Shown here one piece after another: positions 6,224 through 13,259 of a stretch of 21,260 bases of DNA. How positions within the stretch are numbered: the first letter of the stretch is position 1; every line of letters begins with the position of its first letter. The DNA is taken from the IMG/VR virus record IMGVR_UViG_3300033233_000179, positions 1 through 21,260 of that record; one strand, given 5' to 3'. The translations under genes were made by a program, and so were the position numbers. The notes beneath the pieces are model-generated. The model saw only the letters and a program-made list of their open reading frames with translations. It had not been told where the DNA came from and did no database searches. The stretch is from a virus.

Positions 6224-6456
6224 AGTTTACGATTTATTCAAAAAACGGTTGCCCTTATTGCGATAAAGTTCAAGAACTTTTGGACTTGGCAAAGGTTAAA
6301 TATGAAGTTTATGAATTGGATGAGGACTTTACTGAAAAAGAATTTTATGATAAATTTGGACTTGGTTCTGCATTTCCTCAAGTAATTTGTGATGATAAAA
6401 CACTTGGTGGATGTATAAACACTCTTAACTACCTTCAGGAAAATAATTTACTTTAA
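6220..6456 (+). CDS. nrdC: Glutaredoxin
   Basis: A 78-residue glutaredoxin with the active-site motif CPYC (Cys11, Cys14), the cis-proline in AFPQV (Pro53) and the glutathione-binding GGC (63-65). It reduces disulfides using glutathione and in phages usually supplies electrons to ribonucleotide reductase. An in-frame ATG at 6181 lies within speD; the ATG at 6220, overlapping the speD stop as ATGA, gives the normal family length and start (MKFTIYSKNGCPYC). nrdC is the name used in cyanophage genomes, although the T4 gene of that name encodes a thioredoxin. Confidence 0.95.
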   Translation: MKFTIYSKNGCPYCDKVQELLDLAKVKYEVYELDEDFTEKEFYDKFGLGSAFPQVICDDKTLGGCINTLNYLQENNLL

Positions 6457-6809
6457 TGGAAGAACTTTGTAGTATTGTTGAGAAAGCAATTGATTATGTG
6501 TTTCTTCAGAACAAATTTACTTTTAATCTTTACGAATTTTTAAAGTCAAATAAGGCAACTAAGAAACAAACTCAAGATTTTATTGAAAGTACTTGTGCTG
6601 CAAATCTAAATAACATCATTATGGATTTGGATGATTATCTTGAAGGAGGTTCTGATGAAATGCATAAGCAACTTAGAGAAGCTTATGGTCATCATTCTAA
6701 ACCTCATGCAAGAAAAATAAGAAATTATTTGTATAAAATTCTTGAGGATGCTTGGAAATATGAAAAAGAACGAAGACCAGGAAGAAGAAAAAAGCTTGCA
6801 TCTAAATAA
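6456..6809 (+). CDS. Conserved hypothetical protein, helical
   Basis: The start overlaps the glutaredoxin stop (TAATG). The 117-residue product is predicted to be mostly helical, with an acidic centre (MDLDDYLEGGSDEMHK) and a strongly basic C-terminus (KYEKERRPGRRKKLASK). The basic tail could bind nucleic acid. The sequence KQLREAYGHHSKPHARKIRNYL looks conserved in character, with His and basic residues evenly spaced. I do not recognise a family. Its tight coupling to speD and the glutaredoxin indicates expression with the metabolic genes. Confidence 0.75.
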   Translation: MEELCSIVEKAIDYVFLQNKFTFNLYEFLKSNKATKKQTQDFIESTCAANLNNIIMDLDDYLEGGSDEMHKQLREAYGHHSKPHARKIRNYLYKILEDAWKYEKERRPGRRKKLASK

Positions 6810-6855
6810 AGGTGTAGAAGTTCTACTCAGATCTAGGGAGAAAAAAAAATTAGAG

Positions 6856-6921
6856 CTCAAAATTTTTGATTTTAAGTTCAATCAAATTTTATTTGGACAT
6901 AAAATTAATTTTGAGTTTTTT
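6856..6921 (+). terminator. Possible weak terminator in the 6810-6956 gap
   Basis: CTCAAAATT (6856-6864) and AATTTTGAG (6907-6915) can pair and are followed by six T. A smaller hairpin, TTTGATT with AATCAAA (6865-6871 and 6880-6886), is nested inside. Both stems are AT-rich and weak. Confidence 0.35.
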
Positions 6922-6956
6922 GTTAGTAAACAAGAAACGTCCTCTGGGAGAAATAC

Positions 6957-7181
6957 ATGTTAGAACTTACGCTTACTATTTGTACGTTATTTTCTTTTCT
7001 TTTCTTTTGTGTGGGAGGTGTAATAGGATGGATAGCAAGAGAAAATATCCTGACCAAACAAATGAATTATCATCCCGAAATGTTTGATAATCACGGTAAT
7101 TTAATACCAGACGAAATCATTGCTTTTAGATTTGAAAATCCGGAAGAACTTTTTACTGACTACGACGAAGACGAAAATTAA
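6957..7181 (+). CDS. Small membrane-anchored protein
   Basis: The 74 residues begin with a single hydrophobic helix, LTLTICTLFSFLFFCVGGVIGW (about residues 3-25), followed by a basic residue and a soluble acidic tail (MNYHPEMFDNHGNLIPDEI, FENPEELFTDYDEDEN). This predicts an inner-membrane anchor with the tail in the cytoplasm, by the positive-inside rule. The start has a good ribosome site, GGGAGA, seven bases upstream. Small proteins of this form are frequent in cyanophages; the role is unknown. Confidence 0.8.
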   Translation: MLELTLTICTLFSFLFFCVGGVIGWIARENILTKQMNYHPEMFDNHGNLIPDEIIAFRFENPEELFTDYDEDEN

Positions 7182-7193
7182 TTGGAGATTATT

Positions 7194-7661
7194 ATGCCAG
7201 CACCAGCAACAGTAGCACTACCTCCTAACCCTTTGGTTAGTGAAGTGCTTGAATTTGTTTCTAAGAAAAGAACAAAAGCAGAAAAAATCAAAGCACTTAA
7301 AGATTTTGAAAGCCCAGAGCTTAAGTCTATTTTGATTTGGAATTTTGACGAAAGTGTTACAAACATGCTTCCAGAAGGAACACCTCCTTATAGACCAAAC
7401 GAAGCACCAAAGGGAACCGAGCACACAAATCTTTCACATGAGCATAAAATTCTTTATAATTTTTTGAAAGGTGGTAACGATCAACTTCGCCCAATCAAAA
7501 GAGAAGAACTTTTTATGCAACTTTTGGAAGGTCTTCATGCAGAAGAAGCAGAAGTAGTTTGTTTGACTAAAGACCGTCAATTGAATAAGAAATATAAAAT
7601 TACAAAAGAGATTGTGTCTGAATCTTACCCTGATATTAGTTGGGGAACTCGTGGAGGTTAA
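7194..7661 (+). CDS. DUF6433-like phage protein
   Basis: The 155-residue product starts MPAPATVALPPNPLVSEVL after GGAG at 7184-7187; the frame could begin at TTG 7182, but the ATG has the correctly spaced ribosome site. It contains SKKRTKAEKIKALKDF, NMLPEGTPPYRPNEAPKG, and FMQLLEGLHAEEAEVVCLTKDRQL followed by a YPDISWG tail. This order (helix, LPEG-PPY, then LE-LH-EEA-x-KD) fits the phage family I know as DUF6433, whose function is not established. The family assignment is from memory of the pattern. Confidence 0.75.
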   Translation: MPAPATVALPPNPLVSEVLEFVSKKRTKAEKIKALKDFESPELKSILIWNFDESVTNMLPEGTPPYRPNEAPKGTEHTNLSHEHKILYNFLKGGNDQLRPIKREELFMQLLEGLHAEEAEVVCLTKDRQLNKKYKITKEIVSESYPDISWGTRGG

Positions 7662-7662
7662 A

Positions 7663-8016
7663 ATGTTTGAAACAAAAGTCAAAGAAACAACCATGAATAA
7701 GGAAGAAACTTATTGGACAAAGGAAGAAATTTCATCTCTTAGATCCAAGTATAATTGTACTTTGTTGAAAGAGAAAGCAACATCAGATGAGCAAAAGAAT
7801 AAACAACTTCCTAGGGATGTTTATAGAATTTTTTACAAACTAGAAAATAATGTTCATTGTGACATGGTAAGATCATCTCGTAGAGTAGATTTGTTTGATA
7901 TGTATTATGATAAATTTGGTCCTAATGTGATTCAAGATATTGATTTTGGTTATGGAACAATTAATCCAAACTCGTGGGATTATGTCATTCCAGAAAATAA
8001 AAGGAGACGTAGATGA
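7663..8016 (+). CDS. Conserved hypothetical protein
   Basis: The protein has 117 residues from the ATG at 7663, preceded by GGAGG. Upstream in-frame codons lie inside the previous gene and are not needed. The chain is charged and soluble. A tract with RVDLFDMYYDKFGPNVIQDIDFGYGTINP sits near the C-terminus, ending in KRRRR, a very basic tail. No motif is recognised. The stop overlaps the next start as ATGA. Confidence 0.75.
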   Translation: MFETKVKETTMNKEETYWTKEEISSLRSKYNCTLLKEKATSDEQKNKQLPRDVYRIFYKLENNVHCDMVRSSRRVDLFDMYYDKFGPNVIQDIDFGYGTINPNSWDYVIPENKRRRR

Positions 8017-8189
8017 AAAAAGGTTTTGATAATTCTGATGTCAAAGGATTTGTAAGTGACATCAATAAGATTTCTAAAGAGTATAAAAAAATTAAGAAGT
8101 ACATGAAAACTAATTACTTTGAAATTCAAAAATTAAATGGTACTGAAAAGATTGTAAATGATCTAGTGAATAAATACTACAAGGAATAA
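8013..8189 (+). CDS. Small basic helical protein
   Basis: A 58-residue reading frame begins at ATG 8013, overlapping the previous stop (ATGA) with AAAGGAGA as its ribosome site, so translation is very likely. The product (MKKGFDNSDVKGFVSDINK, then SKEYKKIKKYMK, ending LVNKYYKE) is lysine-rich and helical. Its last 19 codons or so are also the first part of a 54-bp sequence repeated at 8762-8815, and the coding end includes a late-promoter motif (8169-8176) for the following gene. Confidence 0.75.
   Translation: MKKGFDNSDVKGFVSDINKISKEYKKIKKYMKTNYFEIQKLNGTEKIVNDLVNKYYKE
8129..8182 (+). repeat. Repeat copy 1 (54 bp, exact) containing a late promoter
   Basis: Identical over 54 bp to 8762-8815, offset 633. 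It covers the 3' end of the 58-residue gene and includes AATAAATAC (8169-8177), which serves the gene at 8203. The same 633-bp offset holds for the start codons of the next genes (8203, 8836) and for a 49-bp identical stretch inside them (8267-8315 and 8900-8948), so this is one tandem duplication. Confidence 0.95.
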
Positions 8190-8202
8190 TTTTAGTGGGT
8201 TA

Positions 8203-8763
8203 ATGAAATCTTTTAATCAGTTTTTAACCGAATCCAATAATTGCATACCACTTGACTTGTCAGAAACAGTTGAGTGGTTTAGTATTTTTGATGAAGAACT
8301 TTCTGAAGTAGATAAATTGCAAGTTATTGAAGAACTATCAGAGGAGGATTTAATTAATCTTGCTTGGTTGAAACAATATCTTCAAGAGGAAAATGACGCA
8401 GATAGCAAAGCATCTGATTTAAAGATTAGTAGAAGTAAATTGGAAGCATTACGGGATAATGCTCGAAAAAGAGAAGCGAAACAAATGAATAAAAAAAAGG
8501 CAAAAAAGGTTGGCGCACCAGCATCACCATCTGATTTACGTCAATCATTAAAAAATCTTGGTGGTGCTATTAAAAGAACAGCAGCACGAGCAGCAGATAC
8601 AAGTCCAATACAAGCATATGACGCAGTAAGAAATACATATGACAGAGGAAAACAGTCAGTAAATAATACTGTCTCTAGACTAGGAAATACAACTCCAAGA
8701 CAAGCATTTAATGCGATAAAAAAAGGATTTAAAAGTAGTGTTTTCAATGCCGAAAATCGCTAA
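8203..8763 (+). CDS. Putative capsid-targeted protein, paralogue 1
   Basis: The 186-residue protein starts MKSFNQFLTES. T4 internal head protein IPIII starts MKTYQEFIAEA, a ten-residue capsid-targeting peptide that is cut after Glu by the prohead protease; the two share MK-aromatic-Q-x-F(I/L)xE. Cleavage after Glu10 is therefore plausible. An acidic helical region follows (SETVEWFSIFDEELSEVDKL), then a basic Lys/Arg/Ala-rich region (REAKQMNKKKAKKVGAPASP, RQSLKNLGGAIKRTAARAA) that should bind DNA. The domain order, and the shared VGAP, LRQS-KNLG blocks, are repeated in the next gene. Likely a packaged or scaffold-associated protein made late. The identity is inferred from the N-terminus only. 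Confidence 0.8.
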   Translation: MKSFNQFLTESNNCIPLDLSETVEWFSIFDEELSEVDKLQVIEELSEEDLINLAWLKQYLQEENDADSKASDLKISRSKLEALRDNARKREAKQMNKKKAKKVGAPASPSDLRQSLKNLGGAIKRTAARAADTSPIQAYDAVRNTYDRGKQSVNNTVSRLGNTTPRQAFNAIKKGFKSSVFNAENR

Positions 8764-8815
8764 AATTAAATGGTACTGAAAAGATTGTAAATGATCTAGT
8801 GAATAAATACTACAA
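8762..8815 (+). repeat. Repeat copy 2 (54 bp, exact) containing a late promoter
   Basis: Exact copy of 8129-8182. Here the sequence is no longer coding: it is a leftover of the 3' end of the 58-residue gene, kept together with the late-promoter motif AATAAATAC (8802-8810) that serves the gene at 8836. Confidence 0.95.
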
Positions 8816-8835
8816 TAAAGAACAGTAGTAGGTAA

Positions 8836-10074
8836 ATGAAAACTTTTAATCAATTCCTAACTGAAGCAGAAAATTCTATACCACTTGACTTGTCTGAAGC
8901 AGTTGAGTGGTTTAGTATTTTTGATGAAGAACTTTCTGAAGTAGATAAGTTGGAAGTTCTTGAAGAATTATCGGAACAAGATCTTGATAATCTGTCCTGG
9001 TTGAAAGTTTATATTTCAGAAGTAATTGCAAATAAAATAACTCCTTTTACTAGATCTCAAGCAGTTAAAAAATTAGTTACTAATAAAAGAGTACCCTTTC
9101 AAAGACCAACACCTCAACCTGCAGCAAGTGGATCTTCAACTATTTCACCAACTCAAGCATCAAACGCAGGAGCACCAACATCTACTCCTGGATTGCGTCA
9201 GTCAGTAAAAAATCTTGGTAGTGGAATTAAATCAAAACTTCCTCAAGCACCGAAAGTTCCAACTGGATTAAAGAGTGCTGCAGGCACTGCTGGCAGATTA
9301 GCTGGACCTGCGTTAACTGCATTAGGTGGTGCTTTAGAAACTGGAGCAGAAAGAGAAAAAGGTTCTGGTTGGGCTAGATCCTTAGCGAAGGGTGCTGCTG
9401 TTACCGCAGGTGGTATCCTAGGAGGAACTTTAGGTGGTGTTGCTGGCGGAGGTGTTGGTAGTGTTGCTCTTGGTGCAGCAGGTGCTTACGGTGGTGCAAC
9501 CGCAGCAGGCTCTGCCTTTGATACTGTTGCCGGAGCAAATGCAGCACAAAGAAAGACAATGGCAACAGCAAATCGTCAAAAACAAGCAGGTGGTGGTTTA
9601 GCAGGTATTGGAGGTAAGACAACCTTCAGTAAGGCTAAAGATGGAACTGGTTTTATGTCAACTGGTGCTGGATCACAAAGAAAAACCGTAAGTCTTGCTA
9701 AGACTAGTGTAGTAAAAGATCCTAAAACTGGTAAGATAGAAACAGGAAATCTTGCTTTTAAGGGAGGTCAAGCAGTTTATAAAAGAGCACAGGATCCTTC
9801 AACTCTTGCCAAGACCTCTAGTAATCCGCTTGAAAGAATTGGTAGAACAATTAATCCTAATGCGTACAAAGCACAAGATGAAGTGTCAAGAAAAACAAAA
9901 CTTCAACAAGCTGCCACTAGTGATATTAAGCGTCAACAATCTCTTGGTGTGAAGGGATCACAAAATCTTGTTGGACCTAAAATTGTTGGACCTAAAATTG
10001 TTGGACCTAAACCAACAGCAAGTCCCACTGGTACTACAGGAGGAACCCCTACAAATACAAGAGGTGGTAAATAA
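8836..10074 (+). CDS. Putative capsid-targeted protein, paralogue 2, with glycine zipper
   Basis: The 412-residue protein starts MKTFNQFLTEAEN and is clearly related to the 8203 product over residues 1-60 (IPLDLSEAVEWFSIFDEEL) and again at AGAPTSTPGLRQSVKNLG (111-128). A Gly/Ala-rich zipper at about 186-226 (KGAAVTAGGILGGTLGGVAG and onward) could insert into or cross a membrane. A basic, Gln/Lys/Ser-rich region follows, and near the end VGPK occurs three times (379-392). If the first ten residues target it to the prohead, it may be an internal protein ejected with DNA, and the zipper would fit a membrane-contact role during entry. Both points are inference. The DNA has a 15-bp repeat (9970-10011) behind the VGPK units. 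Confidence 0.8.
   Translation: MKTFNQFLTEAENSIPLDLSEAVEWFSIFDEELSEVDKLEVLEELSEQDLDNLSWLKVYISEVIANKITPFTRSQAVKKLVTNKRVPFQRPTPQPAASGSSTISPTQASNAGAPTSTPGLRQSVKNLGSGIKSKLPQAPKVPTGLKSAAGTAGRLAGPALTALGGALETGAEREKGSGWARSLAKGAAVTAGGILGGTLGGVAGGGVGSVALGAAGAYGGATAAGSAFDTVAGANAAQRKTMATANRQKQAGGGLAGIGGKTTFSKAKDGTGFMSTGAGSQRKTVSLAKTSVVKDPKTGKIETGNLAFKGGQAVYKRAQDPSTLAKTSSNPLERIGRTINPNAYKAQDEVSRKTKLQQAATSDIKRQQSLGVKGSQNLVGPKIVGPKIVGPKPTASPTGTTGGTPTNTRGGK
9970..10011 (+). repeat. Short 15-bp tandem repeat (2.8 units)
   Basis: GTTGGACCTAAAATT occurs at 9970, 9985 and 10000 (last unit incomplete). It encodes the repeated VGPK(I) near the C-terminus of the 8836 product and probably arose by replication slippage. 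Confidence 0.9.
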
Positions 10075-10077
10075 ATA
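10070..10077 (+). promoter_or_regulatory. Candidate late promoter
   Basis: AATAAATAC overlaps the stop of the preceding gene and stands 32 nt upstream of the ATG at 10110. A second ATAAATAA follows ten bases later. Confidence 0.5.
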
Positions 10078-10109
10078 CATAAATAATAAAAAAAGTTAAA
10101 GTAGAAGTA

Positions 10110-11246
10110 ATGGAATTATCTTATCGCCAGTACACTAAATTGATGGATGAATTGGTTTCTGAGGGTTATAATGTTCTGGAAGCATCTCAGATGATTTTTA
10201 GCGGACAACTCACCGAAGAACAGGTATGGGAAGGTGTTGAGGAGTGGGTAAATTCACTTCTAGAAGAAGGTTATGACCTGAGTGATTATACTTGGGAAGA
10301 GATGTATGAGGGGTATTTGAGTGAAATGGGTGGACCAAATAATAGACCAGCACCGGCAAAACCAGAAACTATAAATCTTAAACCACAAAAAGGAGTGACT
10401 GCTGGAGGCAATGTAACTTTAGGTAGAGGATATGAAGCAACCCTAGGTGGCAAAAAAGGACAATTATCATATGTACGAGGAAGTCAGGGAAGATTGCAAA
10501 GAACGTTTAGAGAACTTGGGTCTGAAGCAAATCCACCATCTGCTGCTCAGGCAAAACAAGATCAAGCAGATCCTAGACGCAACTCAGCATCAACACCAAG
10601 ACCTGCAGTAACACCGGCAGCAACAAGTCCAAGACCAGCAGCAACAAGACCTGCCACTGGAATTGCTCGTGGTTCTGGACCATCAACACCAGCAAAACCA
10701 GCAACACCTACATCACCAGCAAAACCAGCAACACCTACAGTACCTACAGCACCAGCAACTCCCGCATCACCTACAAAACCGGCAACAACTCCAATGCAAC
10801 AATTTGCTGCAGCTAATCCAAAACTTGCTGCTGCTTCTGCTGAAAGAGATCGCACAAGAGGAACTAGTGCAACAACCAATCCATTGATGAAAAAAACATT
10901 TGGTGCAGATTATGTAAGTAAAATGCCAGCACCAAAAACTCCTTCACCAACAACATCATCAACTGCTTTTTCTTCATCAACACCAGCATTAGGAACTTCT
11001 ACTCCAGCAATGCAATCAGCAGGAACCGCCGCTGCCTCTAAACCAACGACCACTGGTGTATCTGGATTCAAGATGTCAACAGATTTATCAAAACCTGCTG
11101 AAACAAAAAAGAATCAACAAAAAATTGCTGCTGGAATGGAAATCAAAGGAAATAGTCTTCAAGAGGAGTTGAGAGGAGATAGTTATGGAAGCAATGCTCG
11201 TCCAGACTCACTATACGATGCGTATCAATCAATTTATAATCAATGA
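10110..11246 (+). CDS. Proline/threonine/alanine-rich phage protein
   Basis: The 378-residue protein has an acidic, helical N-terminal domain (about 1-75: LMDELVSEGYNVLEASQMIF, VEEWVNSLLEEGYDLSDYTWEEMYEGYL), then a long low-complexity region, with KPATPT- and SPAKPATP-type units around residues 190-230, and a small C-terminal segment ending SLYDAYQSIYNQ. It does not begin with the FxQFLTE motif of its two upstream neighbours, but is probably part of the same late group. The acidic helices and disordered tail are typical of prohead core or scaffold proteins. Function unknown. It ends seven bases before a strong terminator. Confidence 0.75.
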   Translation: MELSYRQYTKLMDELVSEGYNVLEASQMIFSGQLTEEQVWEGVEEWVNSLLEEGYDLSDYTWEEMYEGYLSEMGGPNNRPAPAKPETINLKPQKGVTAGGNVTLGRGYEATLGGKKGQLSYVRGSQGRLQRTFRELGSEANPPSAAQAKQDQADPRRNSASTPRPAVTPAATSPRPAATRPATGIARGSGPSTPAKPATPTSPAKPATPTVPTAPATPASPTKPATTPMQQFAAANPKLAAASAERDRTRGTSATTNPLMKKTFGADYVSKMPAPKTPSPTTSSTAFSSSTPALGTSTPAMQSAGTAAASKPTTTGVSGFKMSTDLSKPAETKKNQQKIAAGMEIKGNSLQEELRGDSYGSNARPDSLYDAYQSIYNQ

Positions 11247-11252
11247 TAGTGA

Positions 11253-11278
11253 GGAGAGTTGACACTCTCCTTTTTTTT
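11253..11278 (+). terminator. Intrinsic terminator whose loop is part of the next promoter
   Basis: GGAGAGT, loop TGAC, ACTCTCC (11253-11270) is followed by eight T. It closes the late group 8013-11246. Its loop and arms supply the -35 element of the following promoter. Confidence 0.92.
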
Positions 11279-11287
11279 CTCTATAAT
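11259..11287 (+). promoter_or_regulatory. Sigma70-like promoter overlapping the terminator
   Basis: TTGACA (11259-11264), 17 nt, TATAAT (11282-11287) is a full consensus. The -35 hexamer lies in the terminator loop and the T-run forms the spacer. Transcription would start near 11294, serving the 56-residue gene, thyX and probably the genes behind. Confidence 0.9.
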
Positions 11288-11308
11288 AGATAGAGAACTC
11301 TTTATAAA

Positions 11309-11479
11309 ATGAACAAACAAAAACTTAAATTAATTGTTCGCAACCTTGAACTTCTTGTTGATAGTTTAAAAGAAGAAATTGATTCAGATGAAAAATCAAA
11401 TCTCAACTATAAAGAAATTACACATTATCTAGAAAATTGCGATGATGACATAGAGTATTATGATGAAAATGAGGATTGA
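11309..11479 (+). CDS. Small acidic helical protein
   Basis: A 56-residue frame from ATG 11309 to TGA 11477-11479, placed 22 nt after the expected transcription start. The first 25 residues (MNKQKLKLIVRNLELLVDSL) are amphipathic and helical; the rest is very acidic (ENCDDDIEYYDENED). The stop overlaps the thyX start as TGATG. I believe similar short proteins occur before thyX in other cyanophages, but this is from memory. Confidence 0.75.
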   Translation: MNKQKLKLIVRNLELLVDSLKEEIDSDEKSNLNYKEITHYLENCDDDIEYYDENED

Positions 11480-12234
11480 TGAAACCTATTAAAGCAAAAG
11501 ACCTTTTAGAACTTGACCGTTATATGAAAGTTGTGATGCTTCGCCAAACACAACTTCCACAGACTCTTGTTTATCAGGCAGGTAAGAATGATTATAGTGA
11601 AGACCCTATTCACACTAAGTTTCCCCCTGCGGAAAAGGAATGTGGTAAATGGGTAATTGAACAGTTACTTGCAAATGAGCGAGGGCACTGGGGACCTCTA
11701 GAGCATCCTGCAATTACTTTGGACTGTGTTGGGTTTGTTCATAATGTAATGGTACAGGCACGAACTCACCGTGTTGGAGTTTCTTTTGATGTTCAGTCTC
11801 AGCGTTATACTGGTCGTCGTGTATTGAAGGTTGCGACTGGTGACCTGAAACCTGAAGAGGTTTTCTATGTGCGTCCAGAAGGTCTCTACCTTGACCGTAA
11901 AGGGCACAAATACGAATGGAGGAAGGATGACTACGAAAGGCAGTTAAAGTTCTGCCTGGCGGCATCTGAGAGGTATGCAGAGAACTACAATACTCGTGGT
12001 ATGGCAGAAGAACATCTCCGTGATTATCTTCCGCAGAACATTCGTCAGAACTTTGTTGTTTCATTCTCTCTTCGTGCCGCACTACACTTTCTTGACCTTC
12101 GTGCTAAACTGGATGCTCAAGTAGAAATTCAGGCATTATGTGAAGGTATGGTTCCCGTAATGAGAGAATGGGTTCCAGAAATCTTTAGTTACTATGAGGA
12201 AAAGCGTCTTCACAAAGCACGATTAAGTCCCTAA
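11479..12234 (+). CDS. thyX: FAD-dependent thymidylate synthase
   Basis: The 251-residue ThyX converts dUMP to dTMP with methylenetetrahydrofolate and reduced FAD, providing thymidine for phage DNA. The ThyX motif is seen as QARTHRVGVSFDVQSQRYTG (residues 93-112), containing the flavin- and nucleotide-binding Arg, His and Ser. By my count the gap between HR and the Ser of SxR is one residue longer than in the usual RHRx7S form. The C-terminal half contains NFVVSFSLRAALHFLDLRAKLDAQVEIQAL, the expected RALxHFLxLR-type block. A TTG three bases upstream would add one residue; ATG 11479, overlapping the small gene's stop, is the likely start. Confidence 0.96.
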   Translation: MKPIKAKDLLELDRYMKVVMLRQTQLPQTLVYQAGKNDYSEDPIHTKFPPAEKECGKWVIEQLLANERGHWGPLEHPAITLDCVGFVHNVMVQARTHRVGVSFDVQSQRYTGRRVLKVATGDLKPEEVFYVRPEGLYLDRKGHKYEWRKDDYERQLKFCLAASERYAENYNTRGMAEEHLRDYLPQNIRQNFVVSFSLRAALHFLDLRAKLDAQVEIQALCEGMVPVMREWVPEIFSYYEEKRLHKARLSP

Positions 12235-12258
12235 ATATTTTGTAAATTATTATAAACA

Positions 12259-12501
12259 ATGCCAGAATATCCAATTATTAATAAAAAAACAGGTGAGACA
12301 AAAGAACTCAAAATGTCTGTTGATGAATACTCCCAATGGAGAAAAGATAACCAGGACTGGGACAAAGATTGGTCACAAGGTTGTGCATCTTTCGGTGAAG
12401 TTGGTGAATGGAAAGACAAACTAAACAGAAAAAATCCTTCTTGGAATGAGGTATTAAAAAAAGTTGGAAATGTACCTGGTTCACGAGTAAAGAAAAACTA
12501 A
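12259..12501 (+). CDS. FmdB-like small protein lacking the zinc cysteines
   Basis: The 80-residue chain begins MPEYPIINKKTGETKELKMS, which follows the pattern of the FmdB zinc-ribbon family (MPxYxFxNxxTGE) and of the small cyanophage proteins often annotated that way. The cysteine pairs of the bacterial family are absent; only one Cys remains. The rest has SVDEYSQWRKDNQDWDKDW, a hydrophilic helix, and a C-terminal WNEVLKKVGNVPGSRV, which in other phages is placed after GWKEVLxK. Function unknown. Its stop and the phoH start overlap (TAATG). Confidence 0.7.
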   Translation: MPEYPIINKKTGETKELKMSVDEYSQWRKDNQDWDKDWSQGCASFGEVGEWKDKLNRKNPSWNEVLKKVGNVPGSRVKKN

Positions 12502-13259
12502 TGGCAAGAAGAAAAAGATCAAATGATCTCCAACCAATTGGGGTAGGAATGAATACAAAACAAATGAAAAGAAGAAAACCAATTAACACAGATTTATTAA
12601 TTGAGATTGATCCTCTAACCGACAATCAAAAAAGACTTTTTGAATCCTATGCTAATAACAAGCATTTGTTTGCATATGGTTGTGCAGGAACTGGAAAAAC
12701 ATTTATCACACTTTACAATGCTTTAAGAGAAGTTTTAAATGAGATAACTCCCTATGAAAGAATTTACATCGTTCGTTCTTTAGTTTCTACTAGAGAGATT
12801 GGGTTTCTTCCAGGAGATCATGAAGATAAATCTGCACTTTATCAAATTCCGTATAAGAACATGGTTAAATACATGTTCCAAATGCCATCTGATGCTGATT
12901 TTGAGATGCTCTATGGAAATTTGAAATCACAAGAGACTATTAAATTCTGGAGCACTTCTTTTATTCGTGGAACAACTTTAGACAATTGTATTGTTTTAGT
13001 TGATGAGTGCCAGAATTTAAATTTTCACGAACTTGATAGTATAATTACTCGTGTTGGAGAAAATTGTAAAATTATGTTCTGTGGTGATGCTACTCAAACT
13101 GATTTAACAAAAACTTATGAAAAAAATGGTATTCTTGATTTCATTAAAATCATTCGTAACATGAATAGTTTCGATGCGATTGAATTTACTGTTGATGATA
13201 TTGTGAGATCTGGTTTGGTTAAAGAATACATTCTTAACAAAATTGCGTTAGGTATGTAA
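12501..13259 (+). CDS. phoH: PhoH-like ATPase
   Basis: The 252-residue protein has a P-loop at residues 60-67 (GCAGTGKT), a Walker B at 164-169 (IVLVDE, then CQN) and the PhoH block FCGDATQTDL near 194-202. The N-terminal 30 residues are basic and probably disordered. PhoH-like proteins are P-loop ATPases related to RNA helicase cores; phage copies are very common in cyanophages and possibly act in RNA or phosphate-stress metabolism, but the precise role is not settled. It is coupled by TAATG to both neighbours, so it belongs to a replication operon here. Confidence 0.95.
   Translation: MARRKRSNDLQPIGVGMNTKQMKRRKPINTDLLIEIDPLTDNQKRLFESYANNKHLFAYGCAGTGKTFITLYNALREVLNEITPYERIYIVRSLVSTREIGFLPGDHEDKSALYQIPYKNMVKYMFQMPSDADFEMLYGNLKSQETIKFWSTSFIRGTTLDNCIVLVDECQNLNFHELDSIITRVGENCKIMFCGDATQTDLTKTYEKNGILDFIKIIRNMNSFDAIEFTVDDIVRSGLVKEYILNKIALGM

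Noticed and set aside
6742-7087. Overlapping plus-strand frames of 73 residues
   Set aside because: They run across the 6456 gene end, the terminator-like gap and the 6957 gene in other frames, without ribosome sites.
8762-8835. A second copy of the 58-residue gene
   Set aside because: Only its 3' end is duplicated; there is no usable start and stops occur in frame.
10562-10879. Ala/Gly/Val-rich minus-strand frame and a Gln/His-rich plus-strand frame at 10663
   Set aside because: Both are shadows of the Pro/Thr/Ala repeats of the 10110 gene.
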